Of a DNA stretch of 64,000 bases, positions 11,011-23,934 are shown piece by piece; the stretch's first letter is position 1; every line of letters starts with the position of its first letter. The DNA is from Calliopsis andreniformis (Eukaryota; Arthropoda; Insecta; Hymenoptera; Andrenidae): positions 6,736,961 to 6,800,960 of the forward strand of contig NC_135071.1 in the NCBI RefSeq assembly GCF_051401765.1. The letters are read 5' to 3'. The notes beneath the pieces are model-generated. The model saw only the letters and a list, made by a program, of their open reading frames with translations. It made no database searches and was not told where the DNA came from. A program made the position numbers and the translations under genes.

Positions 11011-12298
11011 AGACCAGGAACAAACGTAACACAGAACGAATGTAACAAACATTATGAAACAAATACCAATCGATCGATAATCTTGTGCTGCCATCTTTGC
11101 ACGACATTTCCATCTCTCCTCCACCTCAGTTTTTGGCAACACATGATAATAAGCGGTTCTTAGTATTTTAACGTTTTATTGAAATAGAATACAAAAAGTA
11201 AACTTGTGGAATCTGTTTCAATTACGTATCTTTTTGTTCTGGCTTCATAAAATCCTTTAATTTTGCTTGTATTGTATTCATTGGATATTGACCTCATAAG
11301 TAGGTATAAAAATTGTTACGATTATACATAAGTTAGATTAGCACGTAGAACACGTTCAGGTGAAATACTACTAATAAATACTACTAAAAGTAACGACTTG
11401 TTACTTTTATTCCAATTGTAACTTTTTGCTTTAACAGATATGTTATGTTAATAACATTTATTAAGGAAAAAACTTGTTAAGTCATATTTCATAAATTTTA
11501 CAGACGAGTGATTTTGAATTTTGAAATAGAACACTACAAAATAACAAAAACGAGTGATGCAATCAGCGAAGTCAACGTTTTTGAATACAATTACTAGAAA
11601 CTACGTAATAACTTTGAATTTCTTGTTAATTTGTCAAATTATTCTCTTGTTTCACAAGAGCTTGTTCAGTTATTTCCCTATATACCCATTATGTAAATAG
11701 TTATTCATGTCTTTTGAGCTTTTCAACTTTGACATGCAATGAAAGCATTCTCTTTGAACTATCATACGACATAAACAACCCCCCCCCCCCCCCCCCCCCA
11801 AAAAAAATAAAAAGAAAGAAAAAGAACAGAAAGTGGACAAAAATGGAGTTATTAGGTTCTTAAATGCGATCTTCAAATACGGAATTACTGTTTACAGAAT
11901 GTTTCGTATTCGTGGAAGAAAAACAGATTGTGGGCTGATTTATTAAAAGTCTATGTTTAGTTTATGTTGATATCTATACTTATTTTTACCTTCAAATCAA
12001 GTAGAAGTACCTTTCAGAAGTATTTTTTCTATTACATAATTTAGTTTTTAAGCTTAAACAGGATGTTACCATCATCCCTACCTCAGACTATCGTACGTTA
12101 CTTTCAGTCCTAGAGGTAGGAACAAAAGTAACAAATGACATACTTTAAAAAAGGTTTATTTAAAAAAATTGATATAATATATTGCTAGTTTCTTTGTGTA
12201 ATAATGTAGGTTTACTGTTTTGTTTGACTTTTAAAAATTTAATGGAACTTAGAAGTTACAGAGTCAAAAATACAAATTGTTCCGTTTGTTTCTGGTCT
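11011..12298 (+). mobile_element. 1.29 kb TIR element, copy 1 of a mirrored pair
   Basis: Begins AGACCAGGAACAAACGTAAC and ends with the inverted form (AGACCAGAAACAAACGGAAC on the opposite strand). The interior carries repeated GTTACTTT/TGTTCC words, one palindromic cluster around 11395-11425, and a 21-base C run at 11779-11799 followed by A. No transposase is visible; the open frame at 11670-11876 exists only because of the C run. The interior is about 97 percent identical by eye to the inverted copy at 13152-14445. The superfamily is unknown. Confidence 0.75.
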
Positions 12299-13151
12299 CC
12301 CCGAAATGATACCAGACATAATTTTGGTATTCGTTATTATGCAATGTCAAAGTATTGAGTGCAATAAACTGAAACATTCGGGTGCAATTAAGGATCACAG
12401 AATCTTCACACTTCTTATTTATCCAAACTGCTCATAAGAATCTTTGCTACTCGCAAATTAAGAGAAATCAAGTTTCCAATTACAATGCTTAAAACGAACG
12501 GCGGCCATAAGCTAAAAGTATCCTAAGTAGTTTGGCACGAGGGAAATGTAGCATTAACGTGTCGTCATGCAATAGATACTGAAAGTAAGAACTGAGGAAG
12601 ATACTCTTGTACCAGATACTGGTATACATACAAGTGGGCTGCCATGAATAATGCAAAACGGCGGCAGAAACAACTAGCCTGCGTGCAAAGTCAAAAGGGG
12701 CTGTATCGGCCGTCTGCTCTCTTTCGTTCACAAATTCCTGACGCTCGCTATCGCTGTTCCTAATTGCCTCTCCAAGATTCAAGGGAGCAAAAATGGTATA
12801 ATGATACTCGACGTTGTTCCTCGTTTCGAGTGCATGGAGCCTCTCACGACTCTCTTCTATTCCCGCGCACTTGTCTCTGCTCCCGACAAAGTCTGTCTAC
12901 CGAACTAACAGTAATAAATTTTGTGATCCTCGATAAGGTTTCTATATACTCAGCTCAGTTTTGCGAGAGTAATATATATGAGTTTCAAACAATATGAAAT
13001 TGAAACGTTTAGAAGGATTGAATAGAATAAAATAAGAATACAGTTTGTGATTTGGAAGAAGCAATTAAAGTCTAAGTACTCCTTTTTGTCGAATTTTCCA
13101 CTATCTGTCTACTACTTAAGAGGAAAATTGTGATATCTAAACTATTATGAT
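12299..13151. other. Spacer between the mirrored elements
   Basis: About 850 bp of sequence not shared by the two flanking elements. A GC-richer block at 12480-12900 has overlapping open frames on both strands (12489-12782 minus, 12764-12997 plus) without recognisable domains. It may be host sequence trapped between the two insertions, or the loop of one very large foldback. Confidence 0.5.
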
Positions 13152-14445
13152 AGGGCAGACTAGGGACAAACGTAACATTTTGGGTTAGGTTCATAAAAAA
13201 TTCATAAAAATTTTGAAAAGGTCGAACAGGACAGTAAACCTACATTATTAAACAAAGAAACTAGCAATATATTATATCAATTTTTACAAATAAACCTTCT
13301 TTAAAGTACGTCATTTGTTACTTTTGTTCCTACCTCTAGGACTGAAAGTAACGTACGATAGTCTGAGGTAGGGATGATGGTAACATCCTGTTTAAGCTTA
13401 AAAACTAAATTATGTAATAGAAAAAATACTTCTGAAAGGTACTTCTACTTGATTTGAAGGTAAAAATAAGTATAGATATCAACATAAACTAAACATAGAC
13501 TTTTAATAAATCAGCCCACAATCTGTTTTCCTTCCACGAATACGAGACATTCTGTAAACAGTAATTCCGTATTTGAAGATCGCATTTAAGAACCTAATAA
13601 CTCCATTTTTGTCCACTTTCTGTTCTTTTTCTTTCTTTTTATTTTTTTTGGGGGGGGGGGGGGGGGGGGGGTTGTTTATGTCGTATGATAGTTCAAAGAG
13701 AATGCTTTCATTGCATGTCAAAGTTGAAAAGCTCAAAAGACATGAATAACTATTTACATAATGGGTATATAGGGAAATAACTGAACAAGCTCTTGTGAAA
13801 CAAGAGAATAATTTGACAAATTAACAAGAAATTCAAAGTTATTACGTAGTTTCTAGTAATTGTATTCAAAAACGTTGACTTCGCTGATTGCATCACTCGT
13901 TTTTGTTATTTTGTAGTGTTCTATTTCAAAATTCAAAATCACTCGTCTGTAAAATTTATGAAATATGACTTAACAAGTTTTTTCCTTAATAAATGTTATT
14001 AACATAACATATCTGTTAAAGCAAAGAGTTACAATTGGAATAAAAGTAACAAGTCGTTACTTTTGTCCCTATTAGCAGTATTTCACCTGAACGTGTTTTA
14101 CGTGCTAATCTAACTTATAATCGTAAGAATTTTTATACCTACTTATGAGGTCAATATCCAATGAATACAGTATAAGCAAAATTAAAGGATTTTATGAAGT
14201 CAGAACAAAAAAATACGTAATTGAAACAGATTCCACAAGTTTACTTTTTGTATTCTATTTCAATAAAACGTTAAAATACGAAGATCCGCTTATTATCATG
14301 TGTTGCCAAAAACTAAGCTGGAGGAGAGATGGAAATGTCGTGCAAAGATGGCAGCACAAGATTATCGATCGATTGGTATTTGTTTTATAACGTTTGTCAC
14401 ATTCATCCTGTGTTACGTTTGTCGGTAGTTTCCCTTACCTAGTCT
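13152..14445 (-). mobile_element. 1.29 kb TIR element, copy 2 of a mirrored pair
   Basis: Inverted copy of 11011-12298. Its left border reads AGACTAGGGACAAACGTAAC. At the far border the inverted terminus is broken by about 14 extra bases before GACAAACGTAACAC. It has a 22-base G run (13650-13671) opposite the C run of copy 1. No target duplication is clear at either copy. The open frames 13503-13736 and 14145-14390 are repeat sequence. Confidence 0.75.
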
Positions 14446-14849
14446 CATTCGGATGACGAAACAGTACGTTACACAGAAAACAGGGCTTTGAAGTACACAA
14501 CAATGTAAATATTGATTTTTAAACCAGTTTATCTTTCTCCCTTTAAAGAATCCGAATTAAATTTTACACCTATGTATTAAATGCAATATGTAAGTTACTC
14601 TGTTGCTGTTATCAATATTTTCTTACTAAAACAATCGTTGAATAGTCATTTTTCTAACGAATTTGAAATTTCAAAAATTCTTGTAACATAATTCCCATTT
14701 ATAACCTAACTATCGACGTGGATTGTACTACCTGCGATAAATCTCTCTACGTACCTACATCACCCTAACTCACACAAATAATAATTCTATTTCAAAGATA
14801 GTCGTCCATCATCCATTGATGTGCGCATAAAGATTAATATCTGTTTGTA

Positions 14850-15180
14850 GGATGCGTCAAGTGTGTGGACGAGGCGTTAACCCCTTGTATAATTGTTGCC
14901 TCGCCACCGTTGCCCAGTATCGCTGTTCCATTTTACTCTCTGCATGGGGATCAATATTAACGACGATATTGGTTCTGGAAATTGGAGGTAGTCTTGTTGT
15001 CGGACAAACAGAATGAAATAAACAAAACGGCGGTGGTGGCAACGTCGAACATATCCGTGCGTCGTATTTGTGGCGTTCTCGGATCTATCGTATTATTTTA
15101 TGTGTTTGCGATTGGCTGCACGCGTAAACAATTTCGAGGGGTAGGCTCGTTTATTCCTCGTTTCCTAGTGGGACATTAGT
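14850..15180. other. CpG-richer patch, gene status unclear
   Basis: Composition is more GC- and CpG-rich than the flanks, with open frames on both strands (14857-15042 minus, 14982-15179 plus). The plus frame includes a hydrophobic stretch around IVLFYVFAIGC. No homology is recognised and no clear splice sites frame it. It could be a short non-coding exon, a promoter or chance. From 14446 to 14850 I see nothing. Confidence 0.25.
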
Positions 15181-15335
15181 GAAGAAGAACGGAATTGTTA
15201 AAAGAACAGTTACCATAAACCATAAGTTTATGTAAACATAGCTCTTTTTGTGTGAAAAGATCTCAATAAGCATTATTAGCAATAGACTACGCTATAAATA
15301 ATGCAATAATGACAATAGTGTACGTACGTACAGTG

Positions 15336-15942
15336 GTACCGGGATAGCTGCGGCATCCTACCCACATCAATTCTTGGAGTTTAGGTGTCTGTTATTTCGC
15401 TTGTGTCGGTGCCCTACGGAGTTAAGGACCTCGTTATAGCATTTATCTCACTCACTTACGATAGTTTTGATTCTAATTTCTATCTGATTCGAGGATGCAT
15501 GACCTGGTAGGAAAAAACAGTTAATTCGTTCAGAACATCTACCTCCCCCGATAGCTGCACAGATAAGATCCTGAATGTATCATAGCTAACCCGGCACTAC
15601 TATACACAGGAAAGTTCTAACCAGGGATATCATGACAGTAGATCTTTCTAACGTTATTACAATAGGAGTAGGAATAGGGGAGCCCTGAGATCCAATAACA
15701 ATAAAAACGGAATGCAACATTCCTCTACTTCTATTGTAGTGACACTAGAAAGTCCTGCTCACCTGGCATCCCTGGTTCCAACTCAAGTCACAGGCCAGAA
15801 AACGGCGTTTTACATCATAAGGAGGAGGAAAGAGCGGTCTTACATACTAGAGAATACAAAAACTAAGAGAGAAATCTAATACTATCCCGCAGGTCGGTCC
15901 CTAAACATCTCCACCACTCTGTAGCTATCCCAGGTAAATAGA
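15336..15942. repeat. Possible TIR element with weak ends
   Basis: The left border reads ACCGGGATAGCTGC and the right border, on the other strand, ACCTGGGATAGCTAC; a third GATAGCTGCAC word lies at about 15549. The ends are only about 80 percent alike over 14 bp and no target duplication is clear. The composition is more balanced than the neighbours. The open frame at 15970-16170 just outside has no recognisable domain. From 15943 to 16970 I see no gene. Confidence 0.3.
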
Positions 15943-16984
15943 ACCTCATGGAGCAACCAAGAGAGTATAGTGTCTTTCCGAAATATAGTGACATGGGCTA
16001 GGACTACTCAAATGGTACTCCGCGATCCAAACTTGTCCTTTTCCCCTACTTACTTGGTTTGCAATGTCAGAGAAGAAATACCTCCATCATATCAACTTGA
16101 GCTCATCGTATGTGTCGTGTCCGTGCGAAGAACTGGTGGTTCATATGTAGCCTTCAGTATTTCGCGCTAGTATATTCGGTTTAAATATATTGTTTCTTTA
16201 ACGATTGAAAATTTTTAGGAAACTTCTTTTAGGAAACTGATGATGGAATGATGAATTGACCTATAGTGTGAAAATGACTGACCGTTGGTGGGGACTGCAT
16301 GGCTCGCGGCAAAGAAAAAGTTTAGCAGCTGTAAGTCTTAGTCGAGATTCACTCAAGTGGCGTGCTGTGTCATACCTTTGTAGGTACAAACCGTCAAATG
16401 TATTTTGTATTACATGGTTCAAGACTATTTCATTTGGCCAAATTTACTTTTTTAGTCCCCACAGGGTTCGCAAGCCCTCATTTGGATAGCGTTGTTCTGG
16501 AGTTCCAAAGAACTATACATGTAGTATCATTCCTGAGTTTTTTCTGAGTACTTGACCTGCCACCGAAACTCTCATTGTCAGGGGTGTGAAGAATTTGACA
16601 TCCTGCTGTTTTTACGAAGTCACTGAATCTTGGGAACACAGTATACTCACAGCGACAAGTCATATACATGATTTAAATCGCTGTCACATACCTTTTAATA
16701 ATATTTATTTATAATTGGTCTGACCAATTAAAGTGATTAATGATCATTGAACTGTATCATACATACGGGTAATTTAAAAGCACCAATATCAGACAATGCA
16801 TGTCAGTAATGTCAGTATCAGAAATTACGTTCAAGGACATATGGTGAAGCTAGCTACAATATTAGCGAAACGTTGGGAACAAGCTCCTAACGTACACCTA
16901 GCTCAAACGAATATAGCCACATCGATAGTTTCTATACCTTTTTTGACGGGAGTCATTAAATAAGAAATAAATTTGAAAGCCTCA

Positions 16985-17263
16985 AGTATTAAGCGCCACA
17001 GTAGTGACATGACATCAAGTATATGCGGGGCATAGCTGGCACTACCGTAAACACGTTGTTTGGAATTTTGCACGTAAAAAACTTTAATCGTGTATCGCTG
17101 GATCTGTAGCTCAATTCTAAAATTCAATGGTATTATTGCAATATAATGTGAGTACGATCTTTCGATATTATCGCAATGTAATGTGTGTACAATCTTTCGA
17201 TATTATCGCAATGTAATATGGGCACGATCTCTCAATTAAGCCTAGTCTCATCAAAATCGGTGC
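16985..17263 (-). repeat. Repeat family B, copy 2
   Basis: Inverted, diverged copy of 1598-1835. Recognisable words on the minus strand are TTTTGATGAGACTAGGCTTA and, near the far end, GCTATGCCCCGCATATAC reversed. It contains an internal 35 bp tandem expansion that is not present in copies 1 and 3. Confidence 0.75.
17131..17235. repeat. 35 bp tandem repeat, three units
   Basis: Three consecutive 35 bp units (17131-17165, 17166-17200, 17201-17235) start TATTAT(T/C)GCAAT(A/G)TAAT and differ at a few positions each. They lie inside repeat B copy 2 and expand a segment that is single in the other copies. Confidence 0.9.
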
Positions 17264-17895
17264 ATCTGTTGCTGAGAATTCTTTTAACATCATTTTTCAA
17301 GATTTTTTTCTCCATAGTATATACGGATGTCCAGATGTTCGTCACGTAAAAACGTAGGCGTGACCGAACATTGTGGGAGGGGTATTCGGTACAACATGGG
17401 AGGAATACGTTTAATTTAATTGTCACACGAGAAATAATCATCTGTGTCATTGGTTATTAGAGATTGAATTGCTTTTTTTTTTACTTTAAATTTTGATAAC
17501 AATATAATTACTTTCGTATTCGAGAAATAATATTTTTAGCGTGTGTTGCAGTTTTATTTTTCGGAACGTATGTACCGATTTTGAAGTAAAATAAGAAATA
17601 TACGTATTTATACATATTTTTATGTACTGTAGTGACTAATAGAATTACACCACTAACACTAGCTAAAAATAAGATTTGTTGAATATGCAAGTAATTATAA
17701 TCCTGACTACTAAATACATCTAAATTGTTATGAATACCAAAATTTTAAATAAAAGAGAGGGGAATTCGACCTTTAATAGCTAACATAGATGATTGTTTTT
17801 TGTCAGTCAAACCAAAAGCATTGGTACCTGTAAGGTGGTGCAATTTCAATGGCCATTACTGTGTGCAAAGCATAGGTGGTACAATCGTACATGTA

Positions 17896-18660
17896 CAGGG
17901 TGAGTCACTTAACGTTTGTATCTCAAATATTTTTGTTGCCTTTGAAGACAATAAAGACGAGTTGAATGGCTCAATGGAGCTCATACAATGCCAAACAATT
18001 TTTGCTTTTTCGTCATTTTTTTTAGAGATACCAAGGTCACCTCCATTTTTTTAAGTGGAACCGCCTCTTTTTAAACACATACAATTGTAGTCTCTTTCAT
18101 TAGGAAATCAGTCACTATTATTATTCACGGACAGAGAAAACGTAGAAGATTTAAAATATGAAAACGGAATACCTGTGTTTCATAAATGTTCGAAGTGATG
18201 GCCGTTTACGTCAATATATTGCTATAAACGGGCTTTAAAGGAATATTGAACTGTGACAAGTATATCCGAGGTGATATTTGCACATACTGTGATGATGCGC
18301 TGATACATATCTTCAACTGTTTTTGGAGCATTCATGTACAGGGTCTCGTTTACCAAACCCCATCAAAAGAAATCTAGTGGATTTAAATCAGGCAAACGTG
18401 CTGGCCATGAAACAGTTCTATCGCGTCCAATCCATCGATTTGGAAACCTAGAATCCAACGTTTCTCTTAGTACTCGTGCATGATGAGCAGGACAAGCGTC
18501 ATTGTGATACCACATATCATAACGGTTTTATAAAGAGACATCTTTCAACAAAATTTGCATATCTTCTCGCAAAAATTGAGAATATTTTTGTCCTGTTATC
18601 GTTCCAGTAATCAAGTGTTATAAATGCAAGTTGGCTTCTTCTGGTGTTGTATACCTGCGA
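17896..18660 (-). mobile_element. mariner-like element, 3' part
   Basis: The left terminus reads CAGGGTGAGTCACTTAACG and is followed by about 160 bp of subterminal sequence. That stretch recurs inverted at 23935-24113 (there AGGGTGAGTCACCTAAAG from the right). A transposase relict on the minus strand fills the rest. The 5' half seems to be missing or displaced by later insertions. The open frame at 17800-18054 is subterminal repeat sequence. Confidence 0.65.
18180..18660 (-). pseudogene. IS630/mariner-type transposase C-terminal relict
   Basis: Minus-strand translation gives MWYHNDACPAHHARVLRETL, then RFPNRWIGRDRTVSWPARL, PDLNPLDFF, a stop where a Leu or Trp codon is usual, WGLVNETLYMNAPKTVEDM, and ends near GHHFEHL. 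This is the D(x)n-D catalytic half of an IS630-Tc1-mariner family common in insect genomes, with Asp in HNDACPAH and in PDLNPLDFF. Two in-frame stops interrupt it and the N-terminal DNA-binding domain is not found. Confident as a relict; the subfamily is uncertain. Confidence 0.85.
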
Positions 18661-18974
18661 TCAGCGCTACCTGGGCATTATCTCTCAATGATCGGGATCG
18701 GCACAGTGACCCAATGGAGCAAGTATTCAAGCAGCAGATGAATTCCTCTCCGAATGGGTAAGTTTTACCGATAGTAATTACTCATATTACTAAAGTCGTA
18801 TTATTAATCTCAATTTATTTAAACATTTTTTGCTGTGGTCCGTCATAATTAAAAAAATAAAAGTCAGTGTTTCCGTACTTTTTACCGATTACAGCAACTA
18901 ATACGTCCAATTTTCGTTCATTTATTATGAAATAAGTATTCTTGTACAGTTTTCAATCTTTGAATACACAGTAA

Positions 18975-19460
18975 AATAACGTACAATCCGTAGGAACTAC
19001 GAAAACATTGCTTTTATTTTTTTTACTATGGCATTACTTTACTAAATCGGCATTTTTAAATTCTTTTTCCTCGTTGTTTATTTTTTACAACTTGGATAAT
19101 TAATTTAAAAATCTGAAAAAATTCTATAATATATGTCGCGATAGCTGACGTGTTTCTGACTTTTTTCATAATTTTCCATCTAATAATTCAAGAGAAATTG
19201 AGCAATAATGTACAGATAGAGTTTCTTGTACAAGACGCGAGCACAGCAAGTAGTGAACGCTACGCGTAGCTTGTGCCCTGTTACCGGACGACCGTCTGTC
19301 CGTTATAGGCGCTCTCTGATTGTTTGCTGTTTTTCGTTAAAAACTCGTTAACGAAGGCCCGGAGGAAATTTTCGCTAAGGAAAAAGTTGCTTAGAATTAC
19401 CCTAGGAATCACTCCTTTTCGGGTCCTACCCTTATTCTGGCACACACTGTATATGCAATA
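18975..19460 (+). mobile_element. F1 family element fragment
   Basis: Begins with the F1 words CCGTAGGAACTACGAAAAC and GATAGCTGACGTG. It continues through a GC-richer segment ending GGCGCTCTCTGATTG, then the subterminal block in reverse (GTTTTTCGTTAAAAACTCG at about 19329), and ends near CACACTGTATATG. The right end is a weak form of CACCCTGTA. The open frames 19281-19562 and 19324-19593 are repeat sequence. Confidence 0.7.
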
Positions 19461-19808
19461 CAAGAAATTAACACGAAATAAAAAAAATATTAAAAAACAT
19501 ATAATGATATTAGCAGGAATTCTTTTACAACGGAATCGAGTCCGTTTCCTGAACTTTAGCACAAAGTCCAGAAAAACCCTGGCTTTAACATAATTCCACG
19601 GACCCTAGACACACATCTCGCAATGTTTCGTTGTAGAGTGTCGCAGCCAGTATTGCCAGCGCCACTTCTGGCTTTAGTACACTCGAAAGTACGAAAATAG
19701 TACGAAACCAAGAAATAAAGTAATAAATGAAGGAAAGCGTTTATTGTACTTACGTAAACATTTATTAGGTTAGACTCTACAAAAACATAATAGGAATATA
19801 TACATATA

Positions 19809-20176
19809 CAGGGTGTCCCACGTAAGATGGCGGAGCCGTTAAGGGGAGATTCCTGGGGTGATTCTAAATAACCTTTTCCTTTGCAAAAATGTTGTCTGAA
19901 GCTTTGTTAACGAGTTATTAACGAAAAACATCGACCAATCAGAGAGCGCCTATAGCGGACGGACGAGTATAGTGGGAGCAAACGCTACACGTACCTTGTA
20001 CACCGCCACTGATCGGCCGCGTGCTTCCGCTATCCGCACTCTCTGGTTGGTCGATGTTTTTCGTTAATAATTCGTTAACAAAGCTTCAAAGAACATTTTT
20101 GCAAAGGAAAAGGTTGTTTAGAATCATCCCAGGAATCTCCCCTTAATGGCTCTGTCACCTTATGTGGGACACCCTG
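19809..20176. mobile_element. 368 bp palindromic F1 element with TA-flanked TIRs
   Basis: Termini are CAGGGTGTCCCACGTAAG at the left and its inverted form at the right (TGGGACACCCTG), each flanked by TATA. The inversion runs through most of the element. The conserved block GTTAACGAGTTATTAACGAA is at 19906 and, inverted, at 20056-20079. The centre is GC-richer. The TA flanks suggest a Tc1/mariner-type integration. No coding sequence. Confidence 0.85.
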
Positions 20177-20305
20177 TATATGATTCAGGAACATATAGAG
20201 ACGCATGCTATTAATTATCACTATCATCTCTGCTTATCTCTACCATCTTTTTTCACTTCCAATTGAAATAAAAAATTTTAAAAATAAACAATCGAACAAT
20301 ATGTT

Positions 20306-22320
20306 TCAATATTTACATTTCTCCGTTAACATTAATTTGGAAGGTTCAAATTTGATTAGACGGCCAGCATTATCAATACCTTCACTTGTACTGATTAATG
20401 AAACTATTGTATCTATTCCCAATTTATTCCGGCTTTCAGTTTTTAATTTTTTCAATTTACTGAGTACGCCTTCTACGGAAGCGTTAGAGAATGGCAGAAT
20501 TAATAGTAAGTATACTACTATTTTTAAATTTGGGAATAAATGATTTCCAGCTGCAGTTTTTAATTTAAAAACTTTTTTCCAGTATTCTTCAATTGATAAA
20601 TTTTGATTCAAACCAAAATTTTCATGATCTAGCAGTGAATGCTCACGCCATTCTTTGAATAATGGTTGTTCATTTATAATCTGTTTGAATACAGGAAATC
20701 TTTTAATAATGACACTCAAATCTTTTATTTCATAAGATTGTGCTATCTGTGGATCTATTATTGAAATTTCTGTGAAAATTGGATTTGTCAAATCAAATCT
20801 TTTTTTATTTCTGATATAAGTTCTGTATAAAAATTTAAACAGTCCTACTGAAATTTTTGTATTTCATTTTCAGATGGGGAATTTGCTTCTTTTCTGAATT
20901 CACTGAGGGTTTCTTATGCAAGCATACGCAGGTAGACTTTGTTTAATGTTAAAAAATATTTTGAATTTTTGTGTTCTATACCAAATGCATTCTTTTCCTT
21001 GCAGTGTCTGAAATCTATATAATTTGCAACAATGGTTTTAATGAATTTTCCAATTTCTGATTTTAATTTATATAATAGAGGACTTTCTGGTTGAAACAAG
21101 ATATTAAAACCATACAAAATTTCCAAGGAGTATGACATAAACTCAAGATATAGCTTTGTAAATTTATTTTTTAACGAGCTTAATATGCTTCTTATGACTG
21201 ACTCTAGAAGGATCTTCAAATATTTCCACATTAAAATATGACTCAAGAGCCACATATTGTTCCAATACCCTGTCGATACATTGTTTCAAGGATAGCCACC
21301 TTGTTGTTGCTGGTGACAATATTTTATGAATATTTATTTTGAAATAAGTATGCATATCTTCCAGTTTTTTTTTACGGCTATAGCTACAGTTAAAATAAGA
21401 ACATACGTCCCGTAAGATGTCCTTAACTGATCGCAGCAATGTTAGGCATGCTTTAGATGCAGCCAAATGTACCATATAACAGCTACATTTAATACAGGCA
21501 ATATGTGGAATTTCTTTCTTTAGTCTTGAAAACACTGATTTGTGTTGGCCCACCATCATATTAGTAGTATCAGAGGAGAAACCGACTAAGTTGGACAAAG
21601 GGATATTTTTATTCGTAATTGCACTAATCAGCACTGAAAACAAATCTTCGGCTGTAATTTCGGCTGTCATCAGAGGACATTTCTATCATGTCAAAGAATG
21701 ACGTTTTTATAGAATCCTCTCTATTGTAAATTACTGTTATTGCAAATTGTTTAACAGAACCTTGATCAGTCGTCTTATCCATTATAACAGAAAAAAATTG
21801 TCCAGGTTCTTGAAGTTCTTGCATTACATTTTGGCAAAAATTAGATCCTAATATTTGATTTATTACAACTGTAGCTTTAGTTCTGCCCATGGACATTTTA
21901 TGTTTTTATGTGACATTTTATGGCAAATTATTGGTAGCAAGCAATGAAGCTATTTTTAATTCTACTCGTTTAGCCATCTCATCAAGTGAATCAAGTTGTA
22001 GCATTTTTTCTATAGATTTTGTTGAATTTAAAACTAATAAAGCTGCTTTATGTTTTGCAGTTTCTGCATGTCTTTGCAAGGCTGGTTTATGATTGCTTAA
22101 TACAATATTGTAATATTTACACTTTTATACTATTAGTTCTTTTGTATCCTCCAAAGTTATTAGCCACTATTTAAATTCAGGAAGCTTTAGCCATTTATCG
22201 CTGAAAGAATACCTTTTGTGTCTTTTTTTTTTCAATATTTGTATCACTATCAGGGACATTACTTGCTGATGGTTGATTTTCATTATCTACTTCGGGTATA
22301 ATTTTACATTTAAAATTAAT
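20306..22320 (-). pseudogene. hAT transposase with BED-like zinc finger, degenerate
   Basis: Read on the minus strand from about 22240 there is YSFSDKWLKLPEFK, a stop, WLITLEDTKELIV, then a BED-like finger (KCKYYNIVLSNHKPALQRH and HAETAKHK). The core follows: FFSVIMDKTTDQGSVKQFA, LVGFSSDTTNMMVGQHKSVF and ILSPATTRWLSLKQCID. It ends with the hAT dimerisation region LPFSNASVEGVLSKLKKLKT at about 20400. The order is that of a full hAT transposase. Several stops and frameshifts (around 21900, 21650, 21200 and 20850) break it into five open pieces. One zinc-binding Cys of the finger reads Tyr. No TIRs were found, so borders are unknown. Inactive. Confidence 0.85.
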
Positions 22321-22329
22321 TTGTTCATT

Positions 22330-23930
22330 TTTTTAATGAGTAATTTTTTATTGTTAGTAACATGCAATAATACCTGTGTGCAAAATAAAAACAAACATGC
22401 GATAAACATAAAACATGCATTAAAGCACTTATCACCATAGTGAAAAATGAATATAACAACGACGAATATAACAGAAGAAGTTATCTCCTATCGGTATAAA
22501 TTTTATAAAATATTGGAAAACTCCTCTTAAATAGGCTCAAAGCGAGGTGAAATGAAAATTTGTATACACATGGTATCCAAGAAAAAATTATGGAATTCAA
22601 AGTCATTAATTGAAATAGTAAGTATAATAGTAATTAATCTATTACTTACGAAGGCTCTCTTATTTTCACGCTTCACGCGTTTCACTGAAAGGCGCAAGCA
22701 CAAGAACTTTTCCTGCGTAAAAAAATGATACAAAAGGTCTGTTTTCTTTTCTGCACTGGCTGCACACTGCACCTAAAACATCAGAAATTTAAAAATATTT
22801 GAATGTCTCTTAATGTCTTGCGGCCGATTTAAATTTAAGCGACGGGTACAGAGGGTATAAAGACAGTGTGACAGATCAACTACCGTCTCGATGATTGGTT
22901 CCACCATTTGCAGGAAAACTTCCTATGTTAATAAGTGGTTGTGTATCATTGATATTAGGTTTCTAGTTCAGAACTCATCTATCGGTATCTTCTTTTATTT
23001 CACAAAGCGGAAGGAGATAGCAAGTGGTTGGTTATGCACTATATGTATAGTTCAGAAAGTGCAGAAATAGTATACAGACCTAAAACTACATATAGACCAG
23101 TATCGTTAAGCAGATTTTCGGGATTTCCTTATCCTTGATGGGTGCTTTTATAACAAATTGAAGGTTTGAAGTTTGAATTAAAAAAAAATTGAAGTTATAC
23201 TTTTCGACAAATTAAAAAGTATGATATTAAGTAGGGTACGTCAATAGTACAACACACATGAAAAAGGTACGAGTTTCGTAGTAAAAGGTACAATCTGGCA
23301 ACACTGGTCGCAGCTTCACGCCTCCGGAAACGTCCAGAGTGGGTCCGCTCCGAAAAGAGCTAACGCTGCAGTTTTGTTGCGCTTTGCGAATCACAGAGTG
23401 ACGTTGTTGCGAATGGTTCTACTGTTGAGTTTTCTAAATAAGACAGCAGTGTGTGTGAATGCATATACTAATTTTCCTATCTCATTCTTTTCGACTCTCT
23501 CTCACGTTTTTACGCTCTCTCTATTCCTACAATCCGTGCTTGAAACCGAACTCTATGGCTTGCATATGGTATTGGCAATTTTGTAGCACTCTTGACGAGG
23601 GACATTCTCACACGACTGGCGTTATCAGGAGACACTACGCATACGAAATTTAATCTAACGGGAACTTGATTTTCTCTTTCCTCACACTCCGGCTATTCTG
23701 ACTGTTGCAAGGACCATTGTATATCCTACAGAAATTTACGGGACTGACTGAAGTTTCGTAAGGCTATTTATATTACGACGCCGATTCTAAGGAAAAAGGG
23801 ATTTCGATTCCATCTAATTTGTAGGTAATTAATCTGCAACAGCACTTGACTTAGGGATAAACCCATAATACATGCATGTATTATCAAAGCACATTATTGT
23901 ACAGCAATAAAAGAAATTAGAATTTTTGTT
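22330..23930. other. No supported gene
   Basis: AT-rich to mixed sequence. A GC-richer stretch at 23270-23600 has open frames (23374-23586, 23459-23653) without domains. Copies elsewhere in the window were not noticed. Confidence 0.45.
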
Positions 23931-23934
23931 CGGA

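Noticed and set aside
11670..13736. Glycine- and proline-run open frames at the C and G homopolymers
   Set aside because: The frames are mirror images inside the two 1.29 kb elements and depend on homopolymer length.
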